Origin: Dactylonectria macrodidyma
Taxonomy: Eukaryota > Ascomycota > Sordariomycetes > Hypocreales > Nectriaceae
Direction: 5' to 3'
Length of the DNA stretch: 64,000 nt
Assembly: GCA_020744425.1 (NCBI GenBank)
Contig: JAGMUV010000040.1
Location: 62,001-126,000 of the forward strand
The position numbers and the translations under genes were made by a program. Positions within the stretch are counted from its first letter, which is position 1; each line of letters starts with the position of its first letter. The notes beneath the pieces are model-generated. The model was given only the letters and a program-made list of their open reading frames with translations, was not told the DNA's origin and searched no databases. Of this stretch, positions 20,901 to 31,500 are shown one piece after another.

Positions 20901-21497
20901 GGCGAGTGCTCAAGAATATTCGCGACGTTCATGTCCGTATGTGGCAAGTCCATAGCTGGGAAGGCCATTGCGAAAAGATTCTGCAGTCAGTGTAAGCAGC
21001 GCGACTAAGAAGGCTCGAGGTGTTTACTTACTGTAGCGAGACGATAGTGGGCAGGCTACAAGCGGCGCCAGATTCTGTCAAGAACATCGCTCGGCAGTTA
21101 TTCTCCGAGGGGTGTGAACGCCTGGAAAAGCAATCAAGCGAAAGACCCCTCGGCGATGGTGTACCGGCAAAGGAGTTATTGACGAATTGGATGCGCCGCG
21201 CTCGTTGGCAGGAAACCTTTGGCCGAGCACGCCACGACATACCGGTACTCGTTACGTTCTCAGAAATGCCCTGGACGTCTGGTCGGCCTTTTTTGCTAGG
21301 AGTTCATGGCGAAAAAGTACTTCGTAGTTCGGTCAGAGACGAGTGCAAGCGGCTCTGGGGTCTGGATCGGTTAGAACGAAGCATCTGCATCTTACCGCAA
21401 AGGACCTCGACATTTGGGTCAAAAAAAGAGCGTCGAACTGATTCGCCACATCATAGATGCTGTTCTTGCCGCATTGGCGGCCACTAAGTTAGAATGA
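17975..21497 (+). pseudogene. Frameshifted multi-exon gene of unknown function with an AT-hook-like N-terminus
   Basis: Starts at ATG 17975 with RRRGRPKKPA, an AT-hook-like basic motif. Exon 1 ends at 18506; a 76-nt intron (GTACCT...CTGAC...ATATAG) leads to exon 2 at 18583, rich in Asp, running to about 19822. Frame changes follow near 19823, 19880 and 20303, joining YIDIGRQYTP, LLWRRCCLKRLW and GLVPSGEDGIPIPL. The next section holds HGFGWWLPGKFDWNTWRF. An intron at about 20991-21036 (GTGTAAGC...CTGTAG) leads to ARHDIPVLVTFSEMPWTSGR. Two more phase changes near 21380-21440 precede a final segment ending in a TGA at 21495-21497. At least five frame breaks make this a pseudogene. I do not recognise a named family; its W-rich body and basic start suggest a multicopy, mobile-element-associated fungal protein. 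Confidence 0.5.
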
Positions 21498-21683
21498 ACT
21501 ATGTTCTAGAATTCTTTGCTCCGGTAGGGTTACCAGCGCCGCAAAGCAACGTAGACACCATGTACAATCACGATACCCAGGTCTAGTCCCCGCATCCTTC
21601 ATCTCGGTAACCTGCTCGGGGGCTCCAGACCGTTTCATGCCCCATAATGTTGAGAAAGAGTAACAAAAATAGAGCAATGGCTG

Positions 21684-24062
21684 CTACACTGACTGCAGGT
21701 GATATTGTCGGAAATCACGTTTCCGGTCGTAATTCCCAAATTCATCTCCCCGCCGTTTCCTCTTCTTCCCGGATAGCTTGACAAGCCGGTTGTGTTTGAG
21801 GTTTGGACGAAGGGTGGCGCGGTCGAAGTCGATGAGCATGACGCGGCGGCGCTCGTCGTTCCAAAGACGGTTGGCGTCGCGCTCGTCGCCGTGGTCGACG
21901 CCCTCGGCCCAGACGGCCTGCGACGAACGCCGCACTTCCGCCGTTAGGTCCGCCGCGCCAGCGCCAGCCCCCGCGGCCACCGTGTCCGCCATCGTCTCCC
22001 CGCACCACGACATCAGCATCATGTGGAAGACCCTGGCCCCGCCAGGGAGTATGTAGCCCCGGTCTAGCCGCGCGAGTCCCAGGTGCACCGGTACCACCTC
22101 GCCCTGGATCCTGTCGAGCCGCGCGTAGATACCGCTCTCGTGCTCCAGGCGGCGGGGATGCGGCGACAGCGTTCCCTTGCCGACAAACGTGTAGCCGTAC
22201 GGCGCCAGCTCCAGCTTGAAGAGGACGCCTGTCGCTCCCACCTTGCCCCAGCCGTCCAACGCCTCGCAGTCTCGATACGGGTTCTTGCGGAGCCGCTCGC
22301 CCACGAGGCGGGCGAACTCATCGGCGTCGATAGGGTGCCGGGAGCCACCTTCAGCGGACAGATGCGAGAGCACGTTGGGGCAGTTGCTGTCAAGATCCAA
22401 GCCTCTCTTGAGGCCCAACAGGCAGGCCTGCGTGCAGTATTGCTTGGCAGGTGCCGACTCGGACATCTCGGCATCCTCCTCCTCCTCTCCCCCCTCGGAG
22501 CTGCCGCTCGATGGGCCTTCTTTCCGTTTGCTGACGTCCGTCCTTGCCCAAGATCGGGATAGATCGCCGTCCGTCCGGTCGTCTTCTTCGTCCGCCTCGT
22601 CTCTACGAAGCACTGCCGTGGACCTGCAGGACGACCTTGACCGCAACGAGACCTCTCGGCCGGCCGGGACCGCGCTAGACATGAACTCCGAGCCTTCCGT
22701 TCCTTGCGATGACGACGCCGAGGGCGAGTCCGTATCCTCCGCCCCTAGAAGACGCGCCGCATCGTCGTACGGCTCCCTCCATTTCTTCAGTGCTGCCTCA
22801 GCCTTCCGCGACGCCGCATCGAGTGAGGCTCCTTTGAGAGCTTCAGATCGGAGGCTCAACAGGCAAAAGCTAGCCAGCTGGGCCGCCGCCGTATAGGACA
22901 CCTTATCGCCGGCCCAATCCCCATCTGACGCTTCGCCCACGTCCTCATCCGGCACGCACGGATGACAATACAGCGTCTGCGGGTCGGCTCGGTCGATATG
23001 AAGGAATAATAAAGACTCGCCGGCAGCAATATAGCCATATGCAACCTCATACCTTACCATGTAGTCGAAGACCTGCGTCAGCGCCATGGCAACCAGTTCT
23101 TCCGCCCTGTCTTGTCCCCGTAGCTCGGCATCGCTCAGAGACTTGTTGCTGTTGATCCGCTCCATTACATCCATAAACAGCGTCTCCTTCGCAACGGCCG
23201 GCTTCAGGCACTCTAACGCAATCTTGTGGGCTGCCTTGTAGTCATAGACGAACGCTAGGCTCTCGTCTCCGCCCAAGCGCGTACGGACACCCGCTCCGTC
23301 AGGTTTCGTCGGCGGAGGCTTGACTCGCTGCTCGGACGCCACTCGTTTGTTCGGTCCGGTCCGCCGCCGTCGCTCCGGCCTTTCCTCGCTCAGGTCCTCC
23401 TCCCCAACCAGATTACCATCGCTCAGTTGCGCGAAGTCCCGGATGTTGTTGCTGAATCGTAGCCCTATACACCGATATTCCTTGCAAAGCTCCTCGTCGT
23501 CCCAGACGGGACGCAGAATTTCCCAGACAGGATCTTCCACAGCAAGCTTCTCAAAGTGATCGACGGCATTCTCGTTGCCTGCCCGTTTGCGATGGATCGT
23601 CGTTCCTAGATCTCTGGTCGTACTCTCTTGATGGAAGAGCCGCCTCTCAGCACAGACCCTCCTGATGGCTTCAAAGTGATCTTGTCGCTGGATGTTCGTG
23701 AAGCTGGTCCAGGGACGAAGCCACTTAGGATAGTATTTACCCTCGACCTTCGTGAATCCCGTCGATGACTTGGATTTGTCGGCGAGGGCGAGTTTCTTGT
23801 AGAGGTGGAAGTGGCAGTTGTATAGATATTCTTCCAGTGTGGTCCTCTGGTTCTTGCGTCGCTCTGCCTCCTTCTCGCGTCGCTCTGCCTCCTTCTCGCG
23901 TCGCTCTGCCTCCTCTCGTGCCTTTGCTTCCTCTTTCTCGCGTCGCTCTGCCTCTTTCTCGCGTCGCTCTGCCTCCTCTCGTTCCTTTGCTTCCTCTTTC
24001 TCGCGCCTGAGCTCCTCGTTCTCGCGCTGGAGCCGCTCGATCTCTCGAAGATGGTCCGACAT
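21684..24062 (-). CDS. Fungal protein-kinase-like protein with repetitive coiled-coil N-terminus
   Basis: Single frame of 792 residues from ATG 24062. Residues 1-70 are a charged coiled coil built from EAERREK/EEAKAREE units. A middle region of about 450 residues includes WLRPWTSF and a long Ser/acidic linker. The C-terminal part resembles the fungal 'protein kinase-like' fold: a glycine-loop-like KVGATGVLFKLEL, HGDERDANRLW in place of the HxD catalytic loop and VMLIDFDRA in place of DFG. The Asp of HGD and of DFD are kept, so ATP binding is possible; activity is uncertain. Such proteins are common in accessory regions and often associate with NLR-type genes. Nothing nearby links it to a pathway. 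Confidence 0.65.
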   Translation of the reverse strand: MSDHLREIERLQRENEELRREKEEAKEREEAERREKEAERREKEEAKAREEAERREKEAERREKEAERRKNQRTTLEEYLYNCHFHLYKKLALADKSKSSTGFTKVEGKYYPKWLRPWTSFTNIQRQDHFEAIRRVCAERRLFHQESTTRDLGTTIHRKRAGNENAVDHFEKLAVEDPVWEILRPVWDDEELCKEYRCIGLRFSNNIRDFAQLSDGNLVGEEDLSEERPERRRRTGPNKRVASEQRVKPPPTKPDGAGVRTRLGGDESLAFVYDYKAAHKIALECLKPAVAKETLFMDVMERINSNKSLSDAELRGQDRAEELVAMALTQVFDYMVRYEVAYGYIAAGESLLFLHIDRADPQTLYCHPCVPDEDVGEASDGDWAGDKVSYTAAAQLASFCLLSLRSEALKGASLDAASRKAEAALKKWREPYDDAARLLGAEDTDSPSASSSQGTEGSEFMSSAVPAGREVSLRSRSSCRSTAVLRRDEADEEDDRTDGDLSRSWARTDVSKRKEGPSSGSSEGGEEEEDAEMSESAPAKQYCTQACLLGLKRGLDLDSNCPNVLSHLSAEGGSRHPIDADEFARLVGERLRKNPYRDCEALDGWGKVGATGVLFKLELAPYGYTFVGKGTLSPHPRRLEHESGIYARLDRIQGEVVPVHLGLARLDRGYILPGGARVFHMMLMSWCGETMADTVAAGAGAGAADLTAEVRRSSQAVWAEGVDHGDERDANRLWNDERRRVMLIDFDRATLRPNLKHNRLVKLSGKKRKRRGDEFGNYDRKRDFRQYHLQSV
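23850..24010 (-). repeat. 21-bp coding repeats in the kinase-like gene
   Basis: Tandem and partly shuffled 21-bp units (CGTCGCTCTGCCTCCTTCTC on the plus strand) encode the EAERREK heptads. High identity between units suggests copy-number change by slippage. Confidence 0.7.
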
Positions 24063-24251
24063 CGCGTGCACGGTATCGGACGCCTAGAGCGTCTCGGCTT
24101 CGGGTGTGTGGTGTCGATTTCGGAGTTCGAGAGATGACCCCGGCGAGTTGCGGCCTCAAAAATTAAGGACACTCCGAGGTACCCGCGTCTGCCGTTGTTT
24201 ATCCGATTGGTTTCCAACAACAAAGAACCCCGCTGTCTGTGCATGCGCAGC

Positions 24252-24327
24252 CTGCCCGTGCGGCAGAGTAGTTAATTGCCTGGGCGGCCTCACGAAGGCA
24301 GTCGGTTCGAATCCGGACAAGAGAAAC
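24252..24327 (+). other. tRNA-like sequence with a perfect B box
   Basis: GGTTCGAATCC at 24304-24314 matches the RNA polymerase III B box exactly. An A-box-like GGCAGAGTAGTTA lies about 35 bp upstream and a CCTCACGAAGG anticodon-arm-like hairpin between them. I cannot pair an acceptor stem, so it is not a standard tRNA; a decayed tRNA or a tRNA-derived SINE head fits better. The surrounding 24063-24432 has no gene. Confidence 0.3.
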
Positions 24328-24432
24328 CGACTGTCTCTCAGCCTTTTCGGCGGAGTAGAGTGGTCTGTACGTCATTCAATAGGCCCCAGAATGGGAAAAA
24401 GACAGGCCAATGTGTGAGAGACAGATTGAAGG

Positions 24433-24765
24433 GTGTCGAAGGTGGAAATGGATAGCCACTCATTTGCTCATGCGGGGGGCATGAAATGGCTCTTGACCGT
24501 CGGCGATACGCGCAATTCGGGTCAAGCTCGGCCTGACCTAATAATAGGCCCATGGTTTACCCCATTTAGAATGTGTTCGCTTATCGATAAGGACTGCACT
24601 CTAGGGCCGCCGCTGAAACTCATCATTGGGAACTCCCAATCAGTCCTACGAAGTATACGCAATGCGAATGTCGACATCCGGAGTCTTTTTCTCCGGGTTG
24701 CGTCGATATCTACATTTTGTAACAAGCAAGCAGATGAACTGGCAGGTAAGGCCCTGCGAGGCTAG
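24433..24765 (+). pseudogene. Possible RNase H remnant of a LINE
   Basis: The end of this frame reads GNSQSVLRSIRNANVDIRSL and then NKQADELAGKALRG, resembling the 'DSQAAL...GNE.AD.LAK.A' part of LINE-encoded RNase H. The first half has no similarity I can see, and the catalytic Asp is Asn. A short decayed fragment at best. Confidence 0.3.
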
Positions 24766-24899
24766 CAGCACGTTTGTCAATCGAGATACTCTGTAGCGAG
24801 GATGTGTATAGGGCAACAGGTAGCCCTAGTCAGTTTTAAGAGTCTCGAGTCTTTCAATTCTATCGAGTTGAAGTCTCGCCTCTTTCTGTACGTCAAAAC

Positions 24900-25370
24900 T
24901 CTCAGGCCTTGGAGAACCAGGGACCCTGATGGGATGATCTACGTTATCTCCTCTCCGGGAAAGAGAAAACTACGTCGATCCATTGCCGTTTTTGGTTTTG
25001 ATGGAGACCCTTGTCGAAGACCTTATTGGCGGCTTTCTTGACCGGCTGCAGCCACAACAGCCCCGTCGTAGGGGTCGAGTCTTACAAGCAGGGCGGATAT
25101 GAGCACACACCAGATAGGTGCCTAATTGCAGGCAGCCGATCAAGTCGTGGCGGGGACACATGGGTATCGGACCCTCGGTTGCGCTTGATCGGCGGGCGGG
25201 TGTGGGGGTGGGCGACCCCGAGGGCGGGGAAGCGTTTGTTCAGCTTGGCGGGCCACGGGCTGGTGTGGGATGGAGTAAGGCGCAATTGTCTTGAAGGAAG
25301 ACGTATACTACGTCGTAAGAAATCGTGGTGGGGCAGTGAGGGGGGAAGGGGGGAAACTGTCGACTCAACC
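24900..25370 (+). repeat. Dispersed repeat, copy A (inverted copy at 63190-63600)
   Basis: From AGAACCAGGGACCCTGAT to about 25360 this stretch matches the reverse complement of 63190-63580, with scattered mismatches and two segments present in this copy only (about 24935-24990 and 25200-25225). The conserved parts include CCGGCTGCAGCCACAACAGC and GGTGCCTAATTGCAGGC. No coding signature is consistent between the copies. The rest of 24766-25547 holds no gene. Confidence 0.75.
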
Positions 25371-25452
25371 GCAAGTGCGACCGGATTGGGAATCATTGAT
25401 CGTCGTTATCTTGCCTCAGTTTATGTTGACAGTGATGTTGTACTTTTCGTAC

Positions 25453-25516
25453 AACTCATTTGTACGTACGTACCGTACAAAAGAAAAAGTACGTACACGT
25501 ACTACGTACGTACGAC
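25453..25516 (+). repeat. GTAC-rich cluster, left
   Basis: Many overlapping GTAC/ACGT palindromic words (TTGTACGTACGTACCGTACA, AGTACGTACACGTACTACGT). A similar cluster at 26024-26084 lies on the other side of a short hAT-like frame, as subterminal repeats or a former TIR would. Confidence 0.6.
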
Positions 25517-25547
25517 AAGGGTCCATGTTTTCCTAATAAGGTAATTT

Positions 25548-25940
25548 GTGGGTCACATTGTACAAACACGGGGCTGTACAAAAACTCCGCCGGTCATGAA
25601 TACGCTTGCCAACTCCGTTTCTCTGTTACAAACGAAAGCTCGGAATCGCCTTACACCCATGCACGCTGATATGCAGGCATTCATTTTTATGAATGACCGC
25701 ATATTAGATCGCCTTAAGGATCAGAAGTACGCCCAGAAAAAGCGCTGGGCGGATCTTGAGGAGAAGGACTGGCTAGAACTCGAAGATTCATATCTCGAGT
25801 TATTTGTAAATGCGCAGGGCAAGAAGGTCTGGATGGATGGTGTGATGGCCTCCACCAGTGGAGATTTCGAGTGGGAGGGTGTATTACAGTCGACGGGTGA
25901 TATATTGGGGGTTGGCTCTGAGGTGGAGACAGAGGTTTGA
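25548..25940 (+). pseudogene. Short frame resembling a transposase C-terminus
   Basis: Contains ARNRLTPMHADMQAFIFMND followed by a charged helix. The R-N-R-L segment and following helix resemble the C-terminal dimerisation region of hAT transposases, where RNRL precedes the last helix. No catalytic part is nearby. The frame lies between two GTAC-rich clusters, as expected of an element relic. The assignment is tentative. Confidence 0.3.
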
Positions 25941-26023
25941 GGCTGGAATGGCAGAAGACGAGGACCGTGAGATGCCTACTAAGTTACCAGTATTACCTAA
26001 AAAGGAAGGGGGAATTTTGTATG

Positions 26024-26084
26024 GTACATATTTGTACGTACAGCGGCTAAAATACAGTACGTACGTACGTACGTGTACAAGAAA
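26024..26084 (+). repeat. GTAC-rich cluster, right
   Basis: TTTGTACGTACAGC and CAGTACGTACGTACGTACGT blocks, echoing 25453-25516. It ends directly before the 5' truncation point of the LINE. Confidence 0.6.
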
Positions 26085-26089
26085 TTGCA

Positions 26090-27870
26090 TCCCTAGCGTC
26101 GAACCAGTCCTGCTCTATGGCACCGAAGTATGGTACCCAGGGACAACCCGACCACTGTGGAACCAACCCTCCAAAGACCGTTTGTCAAGTATTGGACATC
26201 TCCTGTGGAGAATGAACAAGGCTATCGACCAATCTATGTGAGCTATTCTCCCCGTCTGGAAGACGACCCCGATCGCCATCCTCCATCGGGAAAGTGGGAT
26301 ACCTCCTATCGCTCAACTTCTCGAAGCACGTCGATACCGCTTCTCCGCCCGACTCAAATCCCTCGATGAGGCCCACCCTCTCGCGAAGCGCACGCTTCCA
26401 CCCAGACAACTCACATACCACCCGCTCATCAAGCGGAAGTACCAAATTCCAGCAGAAAGCAGCTTCAGGACCCGTCTTCGTCGGACTAATGAGCTCCTCG
26501 CGCCCTGCACACGACCGGCTCTGATGCAAAAATGCTTCGGCAAGGGACAAGACATACCCCTACAGACAGCGCCGAAAGAGGAATCGGCCGAGGCCTTCCT
26601 TCGGTGGGTTGAGTCAGTAGGCCCAACCACCTTGATCGTATACTCGGACGGCTCCCTGTCCTCGGAAGGAGCAGCCAGCTATGGCTTCGCTATTCACCAG
26701 GAGGACCTCTCCATCTGCGACGGCTCGGGCCGGCTTGGACCTGCCGAGGTGTTTGATGCTGAAGCTACGGGAGCACTGGAGGGCTTCAGGGCCGCTCTGA
26801 ACCTCCCAGGATCAGCGACACGAGACATTGTAGTCTGCCTAGACAACCTGGCAGCCGCCACATGCCTACGGGGCACACCATCCGACTCTTCACAAGATGT
26901 CTTCCTCGAGTTCCAGGCGCTGGCTACATCTCACGGTGCTACACAAGTGCGCTGGATACCTGGCCACACGGACATCCCCGGCAACGAACAAGCGGATAAG
27001 CTAGCAAAAGCAGCTTCCTCGCTGCCAGAGCCGGAGGGCGCTCAGCCGACGCTGGCATACCTGCGAAAGATGGCGAGGCAGAAACCGAAGGAAGCCTTCG
27101 AAGCATGGTGGGCAGCCTCCGCCCCCGAGCAATATAAGAGATTCAACCTCAAGGCCACTACACGCTGCCCGCCGGAGCTCTCACTCCCACGGACAGTTTT
27201 GCACCACTTACTTGCAGCAAGGTCCCTCCATGGGGACTTTGCTGCATACCATGAACGCTTCAACCACGAAGACGCGCGAGTGACCTGCTCGTGCGGCCGA
27301 CGCAAAGCACCTGATCATATCTTCTACTGCAGAAAGGTACCGCGACGGTGTCGAATAAGGCTTGTCCCGTCGCCGACCATAACAGTCAACCTCGCGATAG
27401 GAAGAAATTTCGACAAGTACACCAAGGTGGCCAAATCAAGCGGCTTCTTCGAAAAGATTTGTCCTCGTTACTAGACGAGGCAGACCTGAGACGCACCCGC
27501 ATCTCTTCCTCTCCTTTTATTGTATTCTCTCCTCTCTCCTATCTTCTCGTTTATTCCTTTTCTTCAATTATACGGGCTTGACCGCCTCGTGCAGTCATGC
27601 CAATGCTCTCTCACCAGTCTCCCTAAAGACTGGCCCATGTAGCGGCTACTGCTATGATAGCCGCGCCTGGTGATCCCGCTGACGGGTAACAGGCTCGACA
27701 GAATGCGCCTTTGAGCCGATGATATGCTGGATAGTGGTCTTTTCTGTATTCACGAAAGTATTGCGTAGATTTTAGCATTAGAGACCCTAGCTCAGCACGT
27801 CCTGTGCCCCAATAGGGGACTTTATGGGCGCCACAGCCCACCGGACGAAAAATATACAAACAAACAAACA
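26090..27870 (+). mobile_element. 5'-truncated non-LTR retrotransposon (Tad-like LINE)
   Basis: Only the last part of the reverse transcriptase, RNase H and the 3' end remain. The left edge abuts a GTAC-rich repeat; the right edge ends in CAAACAAACAAACAAA (27855-27870), a typical LINE tail. Truncation at the 5' end is the usual result of incomplete target-primed reverse transcription. The 3' untranslated part carries GGCGCCACAGCCCACCGG before the tail. Confidence 0.75.
26095..27474 (+). pseudogene. LINE ORF2 fragment: RT thumb, RNase H and CCHC-like end
   Basis: The frame begins EPVLLYGTEVWYPGTTRP, the end of a LINE RT. It is interrupted by one TGA at 26239-26241, where M-R-A-I would be expected (CGA to TGA), then stays open to 27474. 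RNase H has all catalytic residues: YSDGS, DAEATGALEG, CLDNLAAA and WIPGHTDIPGNEQADKLAKA. The end has a Cys/His motif CSCGRRKAPDHIFYC. The RNase H part looks intact, but without the RT core and with a stop the copy is dead. Confidence 0.8.
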
Positions 27871-28540
27871 AATGTGCATGCCACCTACCTGTAATGGCGG
27901 GGCTGGTATATCCTAACGCCACCGGGCGGGTTTTCGCTCCTCAGATAACACTTCATCATCTCTCACGTTGCAGATATTCTTCCTGGAAACCGGCAAGGTA
28001 GCCCATTCGAAACCATAAAATTAGGTTACTGTTGAACAGGTCGAAACATGTAATTCTGGGATCTTGTTAGGCCGATGGTTTCAGTTGCAAGATACTTGGT
28101 TTGCCGTAGACGAACGCAGTGCTGAGCTGTACCGGCTAACATATCTTAGCACCGCGTCGAAATTTTCTCCAAACGCGTGTCACTCTGTAGTAGGCCATGG
28201 ATTCGGAAAACGTTGCCTAAGGCACCCCGAATCTTAGACGGACTAATAGTCAGACTGTTAGTCTGCGACCCTCGGACTGGACCGCCAGTTTAGCCCGAGA
28301 GACGCAAACTAGACCAATAGTCTACGGACTATTGGTCTGGACTGCAGTTTGGACTAATAGTACAGTTTTTGGTCTAGACTATTAGGAGCTCTGGTATATA
28401 CCTTCATACACTACTACTAGGGGCAACTTTTAGCCTGAATTTAAGTAAATTTAAATTAACTACTCAGGTTGATTAGGTAGATTACTATGAAACGGGACAT
28501 GACTAATTATAGCAAACAGGGAATCATACCTGCTCACGCT
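27871..28540. other. Intergenic region with clustered inverted repeats
   Basis: No gene recognised. The part 28228-28400 holds the hairpin cluster described separately. Confidence 0.5.
28228..28400 (+). repeat. Cluster of GACTAATAGTC / AGACCAATAGTC inverted repeats
   Basis: AGACCAATAGTC (28311-28322) and its exact reverse complement (28327-28338) form a 12-bp stem with a 4-nt loop. Variants recur on both sides (GACTAATAGTCAGACTGTTAG, GGTCTAGACTATTAGG). The block lies about 140 bp beyond the 3' end of the NLR gene. It could be a small fold-back element or a terminator-like structure. Confidence 0.65.
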
Positions 28541-31500
28541 CTAACAGAACTTCATTACAAGTACACGTCCTGAACGGCAGCCAATTGCAACCGTCGATCC
28601 TACCACAGCTGATCTCTCCGCGCGATATTGTGCATGTAGCCAAAGCATCTTCTTTCCATCTTTCACAACCCATAAACCGTCGGTGCTTAAACCGTAGCCA
28701 GAATGACAAACTCCCCGTGAAGCAGCTTCAGTTGGGTGGTTGTTAATAGCCGGCGATAGATCCAAGTTTAGAAGTCCGAAGGTGGTGAAGATACCAGTGT
28801 TGGTCATCGGATCGAAGGAAAGAGGAGCTAAATATGTCGCCCCCTTAAGCGTCCGCATACACATGCCCCTTGCTGTATCCCATACCTTGATCGTTCCATC
28901 GTCTGACCCTGAGGCGAGCCACTGGCCATCCGCTGAGAATACCACCGATGTCACCGGACGGCTATGGCCCTCAAGTGTCTGCAAACACAAGCCCATTGCT
29001 GTATCCCATACCTTGATCGTTCCATCGTCTGACCCTGAGGCAAGCCACTGGCCATCTGCTGAGAATACCACCGATGTCGCCGGGCGGCTATGGCCCTCAA
29101 GCGTCTGCAAACACAAGCCCATTGCTGTATCCCATACCTTGATCGTTCCATTGTCCGACCCCGAGGCGAGCCACTGGCCATCCCCCGAGAACACCACCGG
29201 CCTCACCGACGCCCAACCGCTATAGTCCTTAAGCGTCAGCACACACGCGCCCGTTGCTGCATCCCATATCTTGATCGTCTGACCGTCTAGCCCCGAGGCG
29301 AGCCGCTGGCCATCTGCTGAAAAAACCACCGACATCGCCGGACGGCTATGGCCCTTGAGCGTCTGCGTACATGCGCCCGTTTCTGCATCCCATATCTTGA
29401 TCGTTCCATCGCGCAACCCGGAGGCGAGCCGCTGGCCATCCGCTGAAAATATCAGTGACACCACCGGACCGCTATGGCCCTCAAGCGTCTGCATATATGC
29501 GCCAGTTGCTATATCCCATACCTTGATCGTTCGATCGCGCGACCCCGAGGCGAGCCGCTGGCCATCTGCTGAGAAGACCACTGATATCACCGGACCGCTG
29601 TGGCCTTCAAGCGTCCGTGTATACGCGCCCGTTGCATGCCATACCTTGATCGTTCGATCGCGCGATCCCGAGGCGAGCCGCTGGCCATCCGCTGAGAAGA
29701 CCACTGATATCACCGGACCGCTGTGACCTTCAAGCGTCTGCACACACGCGCCCGTTGCTTGCCATATATTGATCGTTCCATCGTCCGACCCCGAGGCGAG
29801 CCACCGGCCATCCGCTGAGAACACTACTGACCGCACCGAACCGCTATGACCCTCAAGCGTCTGCACACACGCGCCCCTTGCTGCATCCCATACCTTAACC
29901 GTTTCATCACCTAATATTGAGGCAAGCCACCGGCCATTCGTTGAGAGCGCCACCGACATCACCGGACCGCTACAGCCCTGGAGCGTCTGCATACACGCGC
30001 CTGTTGCTACATCCCATACCTTAATCGTTCCATAGTCTGACACCGAGGCGAGCTGCTGGCCATCCGCTGAGAACACCACCAATACCACTGATGCCGCCCA
30101 ACCGCCATGGCCCTCAAGTGTCTGTGTACACACGCCCGTTGCCACATCCCATACCTTGATCGTTCTATCATATGACACTGAGGCGAGCCATTGGCCATCC
30201 GCTGAGAACACCACTGACATCACCGAACCGCTATGGCCCTTGAGCGTCTGCGTACACGCGCCCGTTGCTGCATCCCATACCTTAATCGTTTTATCGTCTG
30301 ACCCCGAGGCGAGCCACTGGCCATCCGCCGAGAACACCACAGACATCACCGAGCCACCATGGCTCTCGAGCGTCTGCAAGCAAGCATTCCAGTCTGATTC
30401 CATATGCGGTTTTAACACAATCCAATCTGGCTCTTCGTCTTTAAAAACCTTTCTGATTAAGCTGCGGGTAGGGCTAAACACGAGGGCTGACGTATAGACC
30501 TGCAGTGGAGCGAATTCTACAACTCGACTGTGAGTGAGAATAAAGCGGCGCGCATCTCGAAGTAGTTCGGTTAGTTCCTGCGATTTCATGCCTCTCTGCG
30601 AACTTGTTAGGGAACCTCAAGCATATAGATCAATTCATAACAACTCACTGCTAAAGATTCGAGCTTCTGTACTGCCAAAACTCCCTCCGACATGCTGCGT
30701 AATAGACTGAGAGCCTCCAGCCAATGCAGATACTTCTTTTTAATGAAGTCATGGATAACCCCGCCATATTGTAGGCCGTTGTCACTTATCTTCGCCTGGA
30801 GTTTCCAGTCTTCGAAATGATCAACCCAATAGACGCAGGAATATCGAATCGAAGCCAATGGATCAGGATCGGGCGGCAAGACCTTGTCGATGGAGAATCC
30901 TGGGGTACCTAGGCTGTAAATATCCCGTCGAAGAATGTCTGACATAGCCCCTAGTGACCTCGAGAAGATGGTCTGGTGCTGGTAAGTGGAGCTGAAAGGT
31001 AAGATCTGGTGGGATGCCTTGTTGAGCAGGTAATCCTTTGCTGATTGATGCACAAAGTAAACAAAGCCCTCTCGGAGGGTCAGAAAAGAGCCACAGGACC
31101 CGATGATTTTTGGTAGGTCACCGTAGTCATCCTCTTCGAGTGACTCAACAAGAACCTTCAATTCCTCCAAGGTGATCGGCCGATATACAACTGAAGCAAG
31201 GGCCAAGATTTCCTTGCAAAGTTTTGTATCGTTCGAATCACATATTTGTTCCATCATTCGATCGTAGAGAGAGTCAAGTCCTGGTGGGAAACAACTCAAC
31301 TTGGCGCGTGTATGCCCCCTTCGGACCTTAGGGTCTGCGAGCTCTTGGCATACCAAGGCCACCCAGAGAAAAGTGCCGTCGGCATTGGCAGTTAGGTGGC
31401 TTTTAACAGCGTCCTTTATTTTCTGGTCGTACTTCTTATCACGTGTCAGTTGATCTACCTTGTATCCAATATATATGTCAACGGCCTTGGAGATTGAGTC

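Noticed and set aside
28311..28338. Rho-independent terminator reading of the hairpin
   Set aside because: That mechanism is bacterial; this is a fungal sequence, so it is reported as an inverted repeat only.
28740..30497. Plus-strand frames opposite the WD40 array
   Set aside because: Antisense shadows of the repeat units, with no independent signal.
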